DNA of 64,000 bases from Polyangium mundeleinium (GTDB taxonomy: Bacteria > Myxococcota_A > Polyangia > Polyangiales > Polyangiaceae), in contig NZ_JAQNDO010000001.1 in assembly GCF_028369105.1 (NCBI RefSeq), positions 8,774,501 through 8,838,500 of the forward strand, given 5' to 3'. The position numbers were made by a program, and so were the translations under genes. The first letter of the stretch is position 1. The number at the start of each line of letters is the position of its first letter. Under the pieces are notes generated by a model. That model made no database searches. It worked only from the letters and a program-made list of their open reading frames with translations, and was not told the origin of the DNA. Positions 1 through 8,346 of this stretch are shown piece after piece.

Positions 1-69
1 CCGCTGGATCCGCGTCGTGCTGACAGCGGATCGGCCCCGTTGGCACACGGTGGTGCCACTTCAGACCCC

Positions 70-303
70 ATGGCCGCCCTTTGGGGCATCCCTGGAGCAG
101 ACCCACGCAAGACCCTTCTGGCCGTGCTCGTGCAAGGGGAGATCACGGCGGCGGCGACAGGCGACATCGACGCCGCAATGGTGGCGCATGACGCTGCCGA
201 CCGGCTCCTGACGATGATCGCGGACACCGATGTCGGCACGGAGGCCGCGCGGGCTGCGCACACGGCCGTCGCCAAGCTTCTCCGAACCATGAAACGGCGG
301 TGA
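70..303 (+). CDS. small Ala-rich helical protein, family copy 1
   Basis: Encodes about 77 residues from ATG (an in-frame TTG at 40 would add ten). The sequence is rich in Ala, Leu and charged residues and looks wholly helical, with no signal peptide or known motif. The strongest support is a second, diverged copy near 3695-3967. Both copies share the LAALWGIP-type start, the block LLAVLVQ/R-x-EIT-x-AA-x-GDIDAA and the ending AKLL. Function is unknown. Paralogy within 4 kb suggests a duplicated small gene or a piece of a mobile cassette. No clear ribosome site precedes either start, so the start is uncertain. Confidence 0.5.
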   Translation: MAALWGIPGADPRKTLLAVLVQGEITAAATGDIDAAMVAHDAADRLLTMIADTDVGTEAARAAHTAVAKLLRTMKRR

Positions 304-532
304 CCCAACGAACCGCAATGCCATCCGATGGCCGATGGATCCAGCGAACGGGTGCCTCGTGGAAAGCGATGCCAGAACGGTATCCGCTACGGTCGACGTG
401 CCAGATGCGCCTTGCCACATGGAACGGGATGGCACGTGGGGCGCCTCCGCAAGGCCATCCCGGATGGTGCTGGCAGCTCGGCGCAGCCCGATGGCGGAGA
501 TCCTCCGCCACGCCCGGTGAAGGTATCGTCAC
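304..532. other. short gene-free stretch
   Basis: No convincing gene is seen between the two small genes. The stretch has a few direct repeats of a CCGATGG-like word (about 325-340) but no terminator with a T tract and no recognisable RNA gene. Confidence 0.4.
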
Positions 533-961
533 CTAACTTTTCGCCCGCTCTTCCTCGGCTTCACGTCGAGCTTCATCCTCGGCTTCACGACGAGCTCGAT
601 CCTCGGCTTCACGACGAGCTCGATCCTCGGCTTCACGACGAGCTCGATCCTCGGCTTCACGAAGACGAGCTTCATCCTCGGCCCTCCGTTTCTCAATGTG
701 TGGGATCTCCTTTATTGCAACTTTATCTGCATAAGTCTCGTGCTTGATTCCCGGGAGATCGTCCAACTCTTCCCCTGGTCGCCGGGCGTATGCCAAGTGG
801 CACACCAATTGATATGTCTTCCCGTCCGGATCAGGGATGACGTCCGAGACCACAAATACGGTGTTTCGTCCTCGGCCTCGGACAAAGTCACCCTTCACAA
901 ACTGAGACTTGCCCACATCTAGACCCTTTGTTGCCAGTGTTTCGGTATCGGAACGGAGCAT
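533..961 (-). CDS. hypothetical protein with repeat-built C-terminal coiled coil
   Basis: About 142 residues from ATG 961; in-frame starts at 997 (ATG) and 1003 (TTG) are possible and no start has a good ribosome site. Residues 1-75 form a compact soluble domain with motifs such as FVKGDFVRGRGRNTVFVVSD and PDGKTYQLVCHLAYARRPGE, perhaps a small beta-barrel. The C-terminal 60 residues are a highly charged helix made of an octad close to EAEDRARR repeated about five times, which fits a coiled coil. There is no signal peptide, so it is probably cytoplasmic. The function is not recognised. Confidence 0.6.
   Translation of the reverse strand: MLRSDTETLATKGLDVGKSQFVKGDFVRGRGRNTVFVVSDVIPDPDGKTYQLVCHLAYARRPGEELDDLPGIKHETYADKVAIKEIPHIEKRRAEDEARLREAEDRARREAEDRARREAEDRARREAEDEARREAEEERAKS
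554..676. repeat. 24-bp in-gene tandem repeat (about 5 units)
   Basis: A 24-bp unit of the form CTCGGCTTCACGACGAGCTC plus GATC recurs at 554, 578, 602, 626 and 650. Because 24 is a multiple of three, unit gain or loss keeps the minus-strand gene in frame and changes the coiled-coil length by eight residues. Confidence 0.85.
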
Positions 962-1099
962 CGCACAAGATGGTCGGGCTTCCCAGGGGGGGTACATGTG
1001 CAACGTAACATCTACTACACGGGCTTCAGCAGCAGCGAACTCCGGTATCCTGCGCTACCTTCCCGGTCGCATGGCAGCGCGCAACCTCGACGACCGAGG

Positions 1100-1190
1100 G
1101 CTTCTCGGGGAGGCAGCCGGCAACATGTGCGCCGATCATCACGGGAGGCTGCTCAAGAATAATCGTATTTCCGTTGACTAGGCGTGGGGC
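1100..1190 (-). pseudogene. possible relic of a surface-protein C-terminus
   Basis: The minus strand reads NGNTIILEQPPVMIGAHVAG here. This resembles the C-terminus of the intact gene at 9516-10754, which ends DQPPVMIGVQFGGGWEF. Only about 25 codons match, seven of them in a row (QPPVMIG). No intact gene surrounds the match. It may be the tail of a decayed paralogue; the match is short, so this is tentative. Confidence 0.3.
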
Positions 1191-1236
1191 GTCGGGTTGG
1201 GAGTTGGTGGCATGGGGACACGGCGGTGCAGCAGTC

Positions 1237-1632
1237 ATGTCCTTGAGGACGGGGCAAGGAAGAGGGCTACGACAAGCCCGAGGAGCCCCACGGCAAGCAC
1301 GGAACGCTGACACCGCTGCTGACATCAAATCGAAGCGGGCGCAGTTCGTCTGCTTGCGCACCGAGGGCAACGGCCATCGCACGCTCCGCTTCTGGAACAT
1401 CGGGCCGCATTACCTCGTAAAGTCTTCGGTCAACAACGGCACCGGCGCTCTCGTGTGGATGAAGACATGCACCGGCGCGCGTATCAATGTCTATGACTCC
1501 ACCTTCAATGGCGCGCCCGAGCTCCCCGCCGATAAGATCTCGTGCGAGGACGGCGGCGAGCCGGAGATCGTCTACCTCAAGACCGATCCACGCGCGACGG
1601 GCGAGATGCCCCCGATGTTTTCGTCACGCTGA
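1237..1632 (+). CDS. hypothetical protein, possibly N-terminally damaged
   Basis: The open frame gives about 131 residues from ATG 1237 (an earlier in-frame start lies at 1174). Residues from about 35 on look like real protein: FVCLRTEGNGHRTLRFWN, LVWMKTCTGARINVYDS and a closing Cys/Gly/Glu-rich part (SCEDGGEPEIVYLKTDP). Before that the frame is Arg-rich, while a different frame at about 1255-1320 gives a protein-like stretch (EGYDKPEEPHGKHGT). This suggests a frameshift near 1300, or a gene fragment joined to unrelated DNA. No family is recognised. Confidence 0.4.
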   Translation: MSLRTGQGRGLRQARGAPRQARNADTAADIKSKRAQFVCLRTEGNGHRTLRFWNIGPHYLVKSSVNNGTGALVWMKTCTGARINVYDSTFNGAPELPADKISCEDGGEPEIVYLKTDPRATGEMPPMFSSR

Positions 1633-1716
1633 TTGAGCAGGAGATCTCGCGCGTCTGCTGCGACTGCTGTCGCTTTTGGGTGCACGTCGGCCGCGGCCGC
1701 CGGTCCCTCCTTGCCT

Positions 1717-3204
1717 TTAGAGACCGCTCATCTTTACGAGGAACCCGTCATACGGGTCGCCGCCATAGGTGGGTTGTATGGCCGCGACAATGGGGAAGTT
1801 TTTTGAGGTCGTGCTGCCAGTCACGTAGATATTCCCGCTGCTGTCGAACGCGATGCCCTCGCCGTAATCCGAGTCGGACGCCCCGAGGTACGTGGAGTAA
1901 TTCAGCGTCGAGCCCGAGGCGGACAGCTTTGCGACGAACCCATCGAGCCCTCCGCGGCCCGAAGGATAAAGGGCGCTCGCGCTCGTCGGAAAATTCGTCG
2001 AAGAGGTAGTCCCGGTGATATAGGCTTCCCCGGTGCTGGTGAGGGCGATATCGTTGCCCCCCTCGGACCCGTTGCCCCCGATGAAGGTGGAGTAGACGAG
2101 GCCGCTGCCCGCGGCGTTGAGCTTCGTCACGAATGCATCGCTTGTCCCGCTCTTGGTCTGGCGGAAGGCCCCGGAGGTCGTCGGGAAATTGCTCGCCCCT
2201 GTATCTCCCACGACGTACGCGTTGTACGAGGAATTGACGGCGATCCCTCTGATTTGAGTGTTCCAGTTGCCCCCGAGGAGCGTGGAATAGTAAAGCCCCG
2301 TCCCGGAAGGATTGAGCTCCGTTACGAAGCCGAATTGGCCGGTGACGCCGACGTTCTGCTGGAAGGCGCCCGGCGTCGTGGGATACTCGTACGACGTGCC
2401 CATCAACGTGGTTCGACCCGCGATGTAGGCGTATCCATACGCGTCGACGGCGATATCCAAGGGTTCGTCTTCCTGGCTACCGCCGATATACGTCGAATAC
2501 AGGAGGGTGCTGCCCGAAGCGTTGAGCTTCGCCACGAAGCCGTCGCGTCCTCCTCGGTGCGTGCGCTGGTACGCTCCTGTCGTCGTGGGGAAGTCTGTCG
2601 ACAACGTCGTGCCCGTGATGTAGGCATTGCCCGCGCCGTCGACCGCGATGCCAGACGGTGTTTCGCCGCCTGTCCCGCCAAACACGCCGTAGTAGGAAAG
2701 AGCGGTCCCCGACGGATTGAGCTTGGCGACGAGCACCTTGCTATGGGAGTTATTGCTGTACGATACCGAGGAGCCGACCACGTACACGTACCCCGCGCTG
2801 TCGACCGTCATGGCCGAGACCGTGTCGGAGCTCGATCCGCCGATCGTCACGGCCCAGAGGAGCGCGCCCGTGGGGCTGAATTTGTAAATGGCCATATCGT
2901 GCCCGGTCGTGGCGGACAGGTACGTGCGCGCCACATACATGTTCCCTGCGCCATCGACCCGAGGCGCGGACGCGAAGTCGAGGCCTGCGTCGCCGAAAAA
3001 CGTCGAAAACGAGAGCGACGTGAGCGCCTGCGTCGCTGTGCCGATCTCCTCCATGGGGCTATCGCCGCCCTCGTCGCCCTGCGCGCTCTCGTTCTCGAGC
3101 CCTACTTCCATCTCCCCGTCGGTCGCGAGGCAGCCGGAAGCGCCCAAAAGAATCCCGAAGATCGCCGTGAGCAGGGAGGTCGTGCGGATGGAAGAGGAAA
3201 ACAT
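1717..3204 (-). CDS. SBBP-repeat beta-propeller lipoprotein
   Basis: A 495-residue exported lipoprotein. The signal peptide ends in a lipobox (GASGC, Cys25) and is followed by an acidic linker (residues 26-60). From about residue 65 to the end are repeated units of about 55-60 residues with the pattern IAVD-x-x-GNAYITGTT-x-S-x-DFPTT and FVAKLN-x-SGSTLLYSTYIGG. These are SBBP repeats, known to build beta-propellers in surface proteins of myxobacteria and other environmental bacteria. AGGAGA lies about nine bases before the ATG. It probably acts as a cell-surface binding or adhesion scaffold; the ligand is unknown. No operon partner is adjacent. Confidence 0.88.
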   Translation of the reverse strand: MFSSSIRTTSLLTAIFGILLGASGCLATDGEMEVGLENESAQGDEGGDSPMEEIGTATQALTSLSFSTFFGDAGLDFASAPRVDGAGNMYVARTYLSATTGHDMAIYKFSPTGALLWAVTIGGSSSDTVSAMTVDSAGYVYVVGSSVSYSNNSHSKVLVAKLNPSGTALSYYGVFGGTGGETPSGIAVDGAGNAYITGTTLSTDFPTTTGAYQRTHRGGRDGFVAKLNASGSTLLYSTYIGGSQEDEPLDIAVDAYGYAYIAGRTTLMGTSYEYPTTPGAFQQNVGVTGQFGFVTELNPSGTGLYYSTLLGGNWNTQIRGIAVNSSYNAYVVGDTGASNFPTTSGAFRQTKSGTSDAFVTKLNAAGSGLVYSTFIGGNGSEGGNDIALTSTGEAYITGTTSSTNFPTSASALYPSGRGGLDGFVAKLSASGSTLNYSTYLGASDSDYGEGIAFDSSGNIYVTGSTTSKNFPIVAAIQPTYGGDPYDGFLVKMSGL

Positions 3205-3447
3205 GAGGGTTTCTCCTAGTCGATTGCGCGCGATGATGGCGCGGCCGATGTCGTGTCCCTCAAAGCAGAGTCCGTGCCAGACGAGGCGGCGCGCGTCTTC
3301 ACGCGAGCTTTACGGATCGGTAGACGCGCGGGGGTAGCGCCCATGACCGGCGCAGGCTTCACCGCGAAAATGCGGGGGCGCTACGCTGACGCGCCGCGGG
3401 CGCTGACGCGTCGTTTGACGCGTCAGAAGGAACGAGGCAGGCGGTGG

Positions 3448-3531
3448 CCCCGCGGCCACGTCCTTCAGGAGTCGCCGCATGATCTTGCCGCTCCGGGTCT
3501 TCGGCAGCGCGTCGGCGAAGCGGACCTGCCC
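3448..3531 (-). pseudogene. acetyl-CoA synthetase C-terminal relic
   Basis: Read on the minus strand, about 28 codons give [20 protein letters not shown] followed by LLKDVAAG. The core [11 protein letters not shown] is the C-terminal signature of acetyl-CoA synthetase and contains the lysine acetylated in that family. The other 600 or so residues of the enzyme are absent: upstream sequence turns into unrelated repeat-containing DNA. This is the tail of a deleted acs-like gene. Being non-functional is inferred from truncation. Confidence 0.65.
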
Positions 3532-3585
3532 GCCGTCATGATGGCCGCCACACCTGCAAGGTCCACACTCCATCAGGCGCACCAC

Positions 3586-3633
3586 CTGCCCCCCTTCCTA
3601 AAAAAACGGTACACAAACAAATTCCGCTTGCCG
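3586..3633. repeat. dispersed repeat copy 1 (CGGTACA-type)
   Basis: This stretch matches 15203-15250 with gaps: CCTGCCCCC, TTCCT-A-rich, CGGTACA, AA-CA-ATT and GCTTGCCGC occur in the same order. On the minus strand both copies can encode GK-(R/Q)-NL-(F/I)-(V/M)-YRF, so the repeat may be the end of a degraded gene family. A run of CCGCTC hexamers follows it. Confidence 0.5.
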
Positions 3634-3694
3634 CTCCCGCTCCCGCTCCCGCTTCCGCTCGCAGACGCCGGATCACTCCCCTTCGCGCGACCTG

Positions 3695-3967
3695 GTGCCA
3701 CTTCCGACCCCCTGGCCGCCCTTTGGGGCATCCCCCGGCGCCGCCCCTCGAACGACGCTCCTCGCGGTGCTGGTTCGGGCGGAAATCACATCCGCAGCCG
3801 CGGGCGACATCGATGCCGCGCGCATCGCGCACGACGCGGTGAGCAAGCTCTTCCTGCTGGTGCCCGATGACGACGAAGCAACTGCCGCAGCTCGCGACGC
3901 GCACAGCGCCGCCAGCAAGCTCCTCGGCGCCATGAGCACCGCCCCCACGGCACGGAAAAAGCGTTAG
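3695..3967 (+). CDS. small Ala-rich helical protein, family copy 2 (probably frameshifted)
   Basis: Diverged copy of the gene at 70-303. From about 3745 to the stop the protein parallels copy 1 (TTLLAVLVRAEITSAAAGDI and a helical Ala-rich tail). However, the conserved start LAALWGIP lies in another frame. Copy 1 reads ATCCCTGGAG where this copy reads ATCCCCCGGCG, one C longer. The ATG of copy 1 is CTG here. So either the gene uses GTG 3695 with a new N-terminus, or it is disrupted. Function is unknown. Confidence 0.45.
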   Translation: MPLPTPWPPFGASPGAAPRTTLLAVLVRAEITSAAAGDIDAARIAHDAVSKLFLLVPDDDEATAAARDAHSAASKLLGAMSTAPTARKKR

Positions 3968-3982
3968 GTTCCGATCACCTGG

Positions 3983-4009
3983 AAGGTCCCCTCTTCCCGA
4001 GGGGGCCTT
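3983..4009 (+). terminator. stem-loop after the small gene
   Basis: AAGGTCCCCTC and GAGGGGGCCTT pair over 11 positions (one G-T) around a TTCCC loop, starting 16 bases after the stop at 3967. A short T run (TTT) follows, so it is terminator-like but weak. Confidence 0.45.
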
Positions 4010-4060
4010 TCCCTCGACGAAGCTGCGACCCCCTGCACCCGCCTCGGCGCGACGACTGTA

Positions 4061-4513
4061 GTGGTCCCCACGGCACCGGCGCAGACCCCGTCGGCCTCAC
4101 GGCTGCCAACGTGGTTCCCTCAAGCGCTATCGCTGAAGCGGCCACGTGGCTATACCTCCGGCCCGAGCTGCGAGCCTCAGGGTCTCTGGCGCCTCTCGGA
4201 CGAGAAGCTCCTTCTTCGCGTTCGGCGCACTCCGGATGCCGGGCTCCTGGGTGGTGCGCGGACGACCGATCCTGCCATTGCGGCAGCCACGGCGCGGTAG
4301 GCGCGCAGCTGCGGCCTCGCGCTCTCCGTGCGCGAAGCCCTCGGCGAGACGTTCCCGACCGGCGCGCCCGCCCTCGACGACGCCCCCCAGCCCGCAGCTT
4401 CTGCGAGCGCCGCGCCTTCCGCGAGCGCCGCGCCTTCTGCGGGCGCCCCGCCTTCCGCGAGCGCCTCGCCCTCTGCGAGCGCCCCCCCGCGCCGAGCCAC
4501 TGATCTCGACTGA
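4061..4513 (+). pseudogene. possible decayed gene with SASAAP repeat tail and in-frame amber
   Basis: One reading frame runs from GTG 4061 to 4513 and is broken only by TAG at 4298-4300. Before the stop it reads LSDEKLLLRVRRTPDAGLLG; after it reads LALSVREALGETFPTGAPAL and then an Ala/Ser/Pro tail. The tail comes from an 18-bp tandem repeat at about 4403-4490 (SASAAP hexads). A Trp-to-stop change would explain the break. Coding evidence upstream of the repeat is modest, so this could also be non-coding DNA. The rest of the 3.97-4.52 kb gap holds nothing else recognisable. Confidence 0.3.
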
Positions 4514-4523
4514 TCTGCCGCAC

Positions 4524-7091
4524 CTAGCGGACGCGGACGGGGGTGCCTCCCAGGGCGTAGCCCTCGTCGCGCGTGAGGATGCGAGCGGGGGGCTGGCCAT
4601 CCATCAGCAGACCCCGCAGCTTGCGGATGGTGACGTGCAGCCGGTTGTCGTCGCGCAGCGGGTGATAGTCGGGCTGCGCCCAGCCCTCACGAACGAGTTC
4701 CTCCTTGCTGGCCTCGCCGCCGTGATCCCAGAGGACCTCGAGGAGGCGCCAGAGCAGCGGTTTGGACTCGAACGAGATGCGCGATCCGTCGTCGAGGACG
4801 ACCGATCGATCGACGTCGGCGATGCCCCAGCTCGGGAGGGATCCCGGCGCGAGGTGCGCGACCTTGCCGAGGTGGCCGACGATCGCGTCGAACAGTGCGC
4901 GCTCGACGGCGTCGGGACCTGCGGGCGCCCCGAGCAGGCGTCGTGCGCAGCGCGCGACGATCGGGGCGGGGGCTTCGTCGCGTGCCCAAGCCACGAGCTG
5001 CAGCATCGAGGCGGCGGGCTGCGAAAGGTACGCGAGCAGCTCGGCTTCGCGGACGAAACGCGCGCTCCCCATGCGCTCTGCCGACTCGCGGAGCCTTCCT
5101 ACCTGTTGCGCGGCCTCCTCGCGGCGGCCCTGGGCGAGCAGGAGGAAGGTCAGCGTCGAGCGCGCGTGCGCTTCGCGTGAGGCGTAGCCCCAGCGCGAGG
5201 CGTGCTGGACCGCCGCGCGACTGGCCGTGGTCGCTTCGTGCCAGGCGCCCCTCAGCACGTGCGCCTCGGCATCGGCGAGGCGCGCCACGATCTCGTGCTC
5301 GATGCTCCGCACCGCGGGAGGCGGGGAGGGGACGTGCTCGCCGAGGCGGAGGCGCGCGCGCCGCAGGGTCTCTTCGAGCAGCGGGCTCGCGGGCGCCCCG
5401 TTTCGCAACGACAGCACGAGGGGATCGCGCAGGGTGACGCCCAAGTCCGTGCCGCGCGCCAGCGCGACCTCGATCGCAGCCATCGCCGCCGACGATTGGG
5501 CCTCGAGCAGGTCTCCCTCGCGCGCAGCCTGGAGCGAATCGCTCACTTCCTCGCCGATCCCGTCGAAGGAGCCCGCCCACACGCGCGCGAACACCCGGCT
5601 GGATCCCGCGAAAGGGTGTTGGAGCGTCCCTTCCCGCGCGAACGGAGCGAGCCGCTCTTCCAGGGCCGCCACGTCGCGCAGGGCACCTCGGTCGATCGCG
5701 ATTCGCAGCTGCAGCAGGAGGATCGGCCCGAGGTGGTGGAACGACAGCGAGCGAGCGCGATCGCCGGACATCAGCTGGGACAGGACGTCGTGCGCCTCCT
5801 CGAGCAGGCCGAGTTGGTAGAGGGTGTCGGCGGCGCGGAAGAGGATCGGGTTCTGCGCGCGGAATGGAAGGCGTACGGCTCCGGCACGGACCCTCTCGAG
5901 GCGTGCATGCGCCTCGTCGCGACGATGCATCAGCGCCAGGACGGTCGAGGCGCTACCGTCGCGCAAGCAGGCGAGCTCGTCGTCCTCCGTCGCGATCGAC
6001 TCGACCAGGGCGAGAGCGCGCGCGAGCTCACCCTTCATCACCAGGCACTGGACGGCGATCGTCTTCGCCTCGCCGGCGATCCGAGGGGCGCCCTCGGCTT
6101 CGGCGCGGGCGACGAGCGCCTCCGCGTCGCGGAGCGAGCGGTCGAGATCGCCCCCCGAGAAGAACGCCTCGAGGAGCACCAGAGCGTCCTTCAGCGAGGC
6201 GTGCTGCGCGGCGCCGTGCGGCAGCGCCGCCAGATCGCCCACTTCCGCGGAGCAGCGCATCCACCACCGGCCTAGCTCCGGCTCGTGGCGCCGGAGCGAC
6301 AGAACCGCGTACAGGTTGCGCGCATAGCCGTCGCGCAGCGCTTCCTCTGCGTGCTCGTCGAGCCACGCGAGCACCGTCGCGGCGTTGCGATCGGCCAGGG
6401 CGCGCATCGCCGAGAGCATCGGGTCGACGATCGCGACATCCGGCTCGGCGCCCGACGCGATGGCGCGTAGGAGCGCGCCGGGGTTGCCGCGGGAGGCCTC
6501 CACGGCCCTGCCGAGATCGAGCGACCTCGCAGCGCTCCCGTGCGCCAACGTCTCGAGCTGGTCGTCGGGCATCGGCCCGAGGCGCAGGCTCTGTCCGGGG
6601 ACGAAGCGGCTCTCGCAGAAGCCTTCACCGGTCACGATCCACCGCGACTCGCGCGCGTAGCGGGAGACGACGCTCATGAGATCGCGAAGCAGCGGATCGG
6701 CGGTGACCCCGTCGAGCACGAGCCAGAGCCGCGCGCGCTCGGCCATGTCGAGGAGCACCTCGGGGAGGCTCTCGCGCACGCGAAGTACCGAGGCCCACGC
6801 GATCTGGGTGACGCTCGCAGCGGCGGCGACGATGCGCACGAGCTCGCGATCCGGCGCGACACCGTCCGGCAACCCGCCGAAGGACGCGAAGACGACCGGC
6901 ACCTCGGAGAAGCTCTCGCGCAAGACCTGCAAGACCGTCGCGGTCTTGCCGACGCCGTGCTCGCCGCTCACGAGCGTGACGGGACCCCTCGCGAACGCGA
7001 CGCGGAGCTGTTCGCGCTCCTTCTCTCGACCCAGGAAGAGCGCGGGCGGGTTCGGCGCGCGCAAGGTCAGCGGAAGTGACGCGGGGAGCAT
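4524..7091 (-). CDS. STAND/AAA-type NTPase regulator with TPR-like middle and C-terminal winged helix
   Basis: An 855-residue cytoplasmic protein. Residues 17-50 hold the FLGREKEREQL box and the Walker A motif GEHGVGKT (43-50); LWLVLDGV (122-129) is the Walker B-like strand. Residues 240-700 are an Ala/Leu/Arg-rich helical array like the TPR-type sensor part of LuxR/MalT-type regulators. Residues 765-855 (SKPLLWRLLEVLWDHGGEAS to the end) resemble an OmpR-type winged helix, with HVTIRKLR as the likely recognition helix. It probably senses a ligand through the helical part and controls transcription. AAGG lies eight bases before the start. It is transcribed alone and its target is unknown. Confidence 0.8.
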   Translation of the reverse strand: MLPASLPLTLRAPNPPALFLGREKEREQLRVAFARGPVTLVSGEHGVGKTATVLQVLRESFSEVPVVFASFGGLPDGVAPDRELVRIVAAAASVTQIAWASVLRVRESLPEVLLDMAERARLWLVLDGVTADPLLRDLMSVVSRYARESRWIVTGEGFCESRFVPGQSLRLGPMPDDQLETLAHGSAARSLDLGRAVEASRGNPGALLRAIASGAEPDVAIVDPMLSAMRALADRNAATVLAWLDEHAEEALRDGYARNLYAVLSLRRHEPELGRWWMRCSAEVGDLAALPHGAAQHASLKDALVLLEAFFSGGDLDRSLRDAEALVARAEAEGAPRIAGEAKTIAVQCLVMKGELARALALVESIATEDDELACLRDGSASTVLALMHRRDEAHARLERVRAGAVRLPFRAQNPILFRAADTLYQLGLLEEAHDVLSQLMSGDRARSLSFHHLGPILLLQLRIAIDRGALRDVAALEERLAPFAREGTLQHPFAGSSRVFARVWAGSFDGIGEEVSDSLQAAREGDLLEAQSSAAMAAIEVALARGTDLGVTLRDPLVLSLRNGAPASPLLEETLRRARLRLGEHVPSPPPAVRSIEHEIVARLADAEAHVLRGAWHEATTASRAAVQHASRWGYASREAHARSTLTFLLLAQGRREEAAQQVGRLRESAERMGSARFVREAELLAYLSQPAASMLQLVAWARDEAPAPIVARCARRLLGAPAGPDAVERALFDAIVGHLGKVAHLAPGSLPSWGIADVDRSVVLDDGSRISFESKPLLWRLLEVLWDHGGEASKEELVREGWAQPDYHPLRDDNRLHVTIRKLRGLLMDGQPPARILTRDEGYALGGTPVRVR

Positions 7092-7202
7092 CCGCGACCT
7101 TTTTTAGCGCAACGCCGAGACTTTACGAGTCGGATTGCGCGACGCGGGGGGAGGGGTCGCGCTCGCGACGACGCCCTCCCGCGTTCGGTGCCGGCGTACC
7201 GA

Positions 7203-7541
7203 TCAGGGGTACGTGTAGGTGTAGACGATCCAGCCGTTGCTGACGGTGCAGCTCGTGACGGTCGTGATCGTGGAGACGTGACCAGGCGCGCCGTGGTTCA
7301 CCCACGCGTGGTGCTCGGCGACGTTCCACTCCGCCTGGGTGCAGGCGCGCCCACGGTCCAACGGGTCCGGCGCCTCTCCGGCGCCCTCGAGCGCGAGCTG
7401 GTCGCCGCCGCCCTCGCGCCCGTCGCTGTCCTCGTGGTCTTCGAGCGCGAGCTCGGCCTCCTCGACCTCCTCGCCCCCCACGGCACAGCCCGCGAGGGAC
7501 GCGGAAGCGATCATCAGCCCAACCAGAGCGTGCTTGAACAT
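7203..7541 (-). CDS. small exported lipoprotein
   Basis: 112 residues from ATG 7541, which has a good AAGGAAGG ribosome site. The signal peptide ends LAGC (Cys19). An acidic linker (20-65) is followed by a small C-terminal domain with two cysteines (ACTQAEWN and SCTVSNGWIVYTYTYP), which may form a disulphide. The open frame extends to 7634, but the extra residues look non-coding. The function is unknown. Confidence 0.7.
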   Translation of the reverse strand: MFKHALVGLMIASASLAGCAVGGEEVEEAELALEDHEDSDGREGGGDQLALEGAGEAPDPLDRGRACTQAEWNVAEHHAWVNHGAPGHVSTITTVTSCTVSNGWIVYTYTYP

Positions 7542-7799
7542 TGTGTAGCCTTCCTTCCGCAGGGGCCCGCTCCGCGCTTCGGCGAGCAAGCGGCAACCAC
7601 CGGTGACCGGCATTCTGCAGAACCCGGGTGCCACGTCCCCTGATCTCGGCTGATCTCGTACCCTCCCGGGATTCGGAGGGCTTCGCGTTCACCCATCCTG
7701 GCGGTTCAGCGCGTCGCCGGGGCCGCTGCGGACGCCGCGCTGAGGAGGGTCGCCCATGCCTGCCCTGCGGCAAAAACAGCCGGCGTGATTCGCACCAGG

Positions 7800-8195
7800 C
7801 TATGCTGCGGCACGCTTGCGCGCGAAGACTTCGACGACGACATTGGACGCGATGCGGTGTAGTTCCTCGGCCGCGCGGGTTGCTTCCTCGGGAGTCGCGG
7901 CGAAGCCCCGGAAGACGTCTCGCCCCTCGGCGTCGATGAGCCCCTCTCGGACGTAAATGCACCCATCGCTCCCGAGCGCGAGCGGATGCACGATCGCCCA
8001 GAGGAGCAAGCCCCCGACCCCAAACTTATGGGCCTCGTCGGCACGCAGCGCATAACCCACGAACACCGAACGGCCCGGCGGCGGAGCGTTCTCGAATGCG
8101 AAATATAGAATGCCATCGCTGGCGAGCGCAAACGCCGTGGCCAACTCCGCAGATTCGTCGGTCTTCTTGGTGCTGCTCGTGGTTTTCGTGCTCAT
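7800..8195 (-). CDS. hypothetical protein, soluble
   Basis: 131 residues from ATG 8195, preceded by GGAGAGAG. A Thr/Ser/Lys-rich start (res 1-15) is followed by a folded part with FALASDGILYFAFENAPPPG, GVGGLLLWAIVHPLALGSDG and IYVREGLIDAEGRDVFRGF, and a helical end. There is no signal peptide. Its upstream region carries the same two-block motif that precedes the sigma factor gene at 11705, so it may belong to that regulon. The family is not recognised. Confidence 0.65.
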   Translation of the reverse strand: MSTKTTSSTKKTDESAELATAFALASDGILYFAFENAPPPGRSVFVGYALRADEAHKFGVGGLLLWAIVHPLALGSDGCIYVREGLIDAEGRDVFRGFAATPEEATRAAEELHRIASNVVVEVFARKRAAA

Positions 8196-8267
8196 GTTGC
8201 TCTCTCCTCGCCCCCTTCTGCGGGTCGCTTGTGTCGAAAGGGAGCGAGATGCTCGCCCCTTCAGGAG

Positions 8268-8298
8268 ACAAACAATGCGCGAGCGGGCACGAGGTAAC
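8268..8298 (-). promoter_or_regulatory. two-block motif, copy upstream of 7800-8195
   Basis: On the minus strand GTTACCTC, ten variable bases, then GCGCATTGTTTGT. The same blocks with the same spacing occur at 11710-11740. It lies about 75 bases before the start codon, a usual promoter distance, and has the layout of an ECF-type -35/-10 pair. Confidence 0.5.
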
Positions 8299-8346
8299 GC
8301 GACCGCTGTCGTTTTGTGCGAGAGTGTCGTACCCGAGAGGCGGGTA

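Noticed and set aside
328..747. Plus-strand frame with a repeated DELDPRLH octad
   Set aside because: It is the complement of the coiled-coil coding repeat; the minus-strand frame has an ordinary folded N-terminal part.
2254..3219. A 321-codon plus-strand frame
   Set aside because: Antisense of the SBBP repeats; the clear lipobox and repeat pattern lie on the minus strand.
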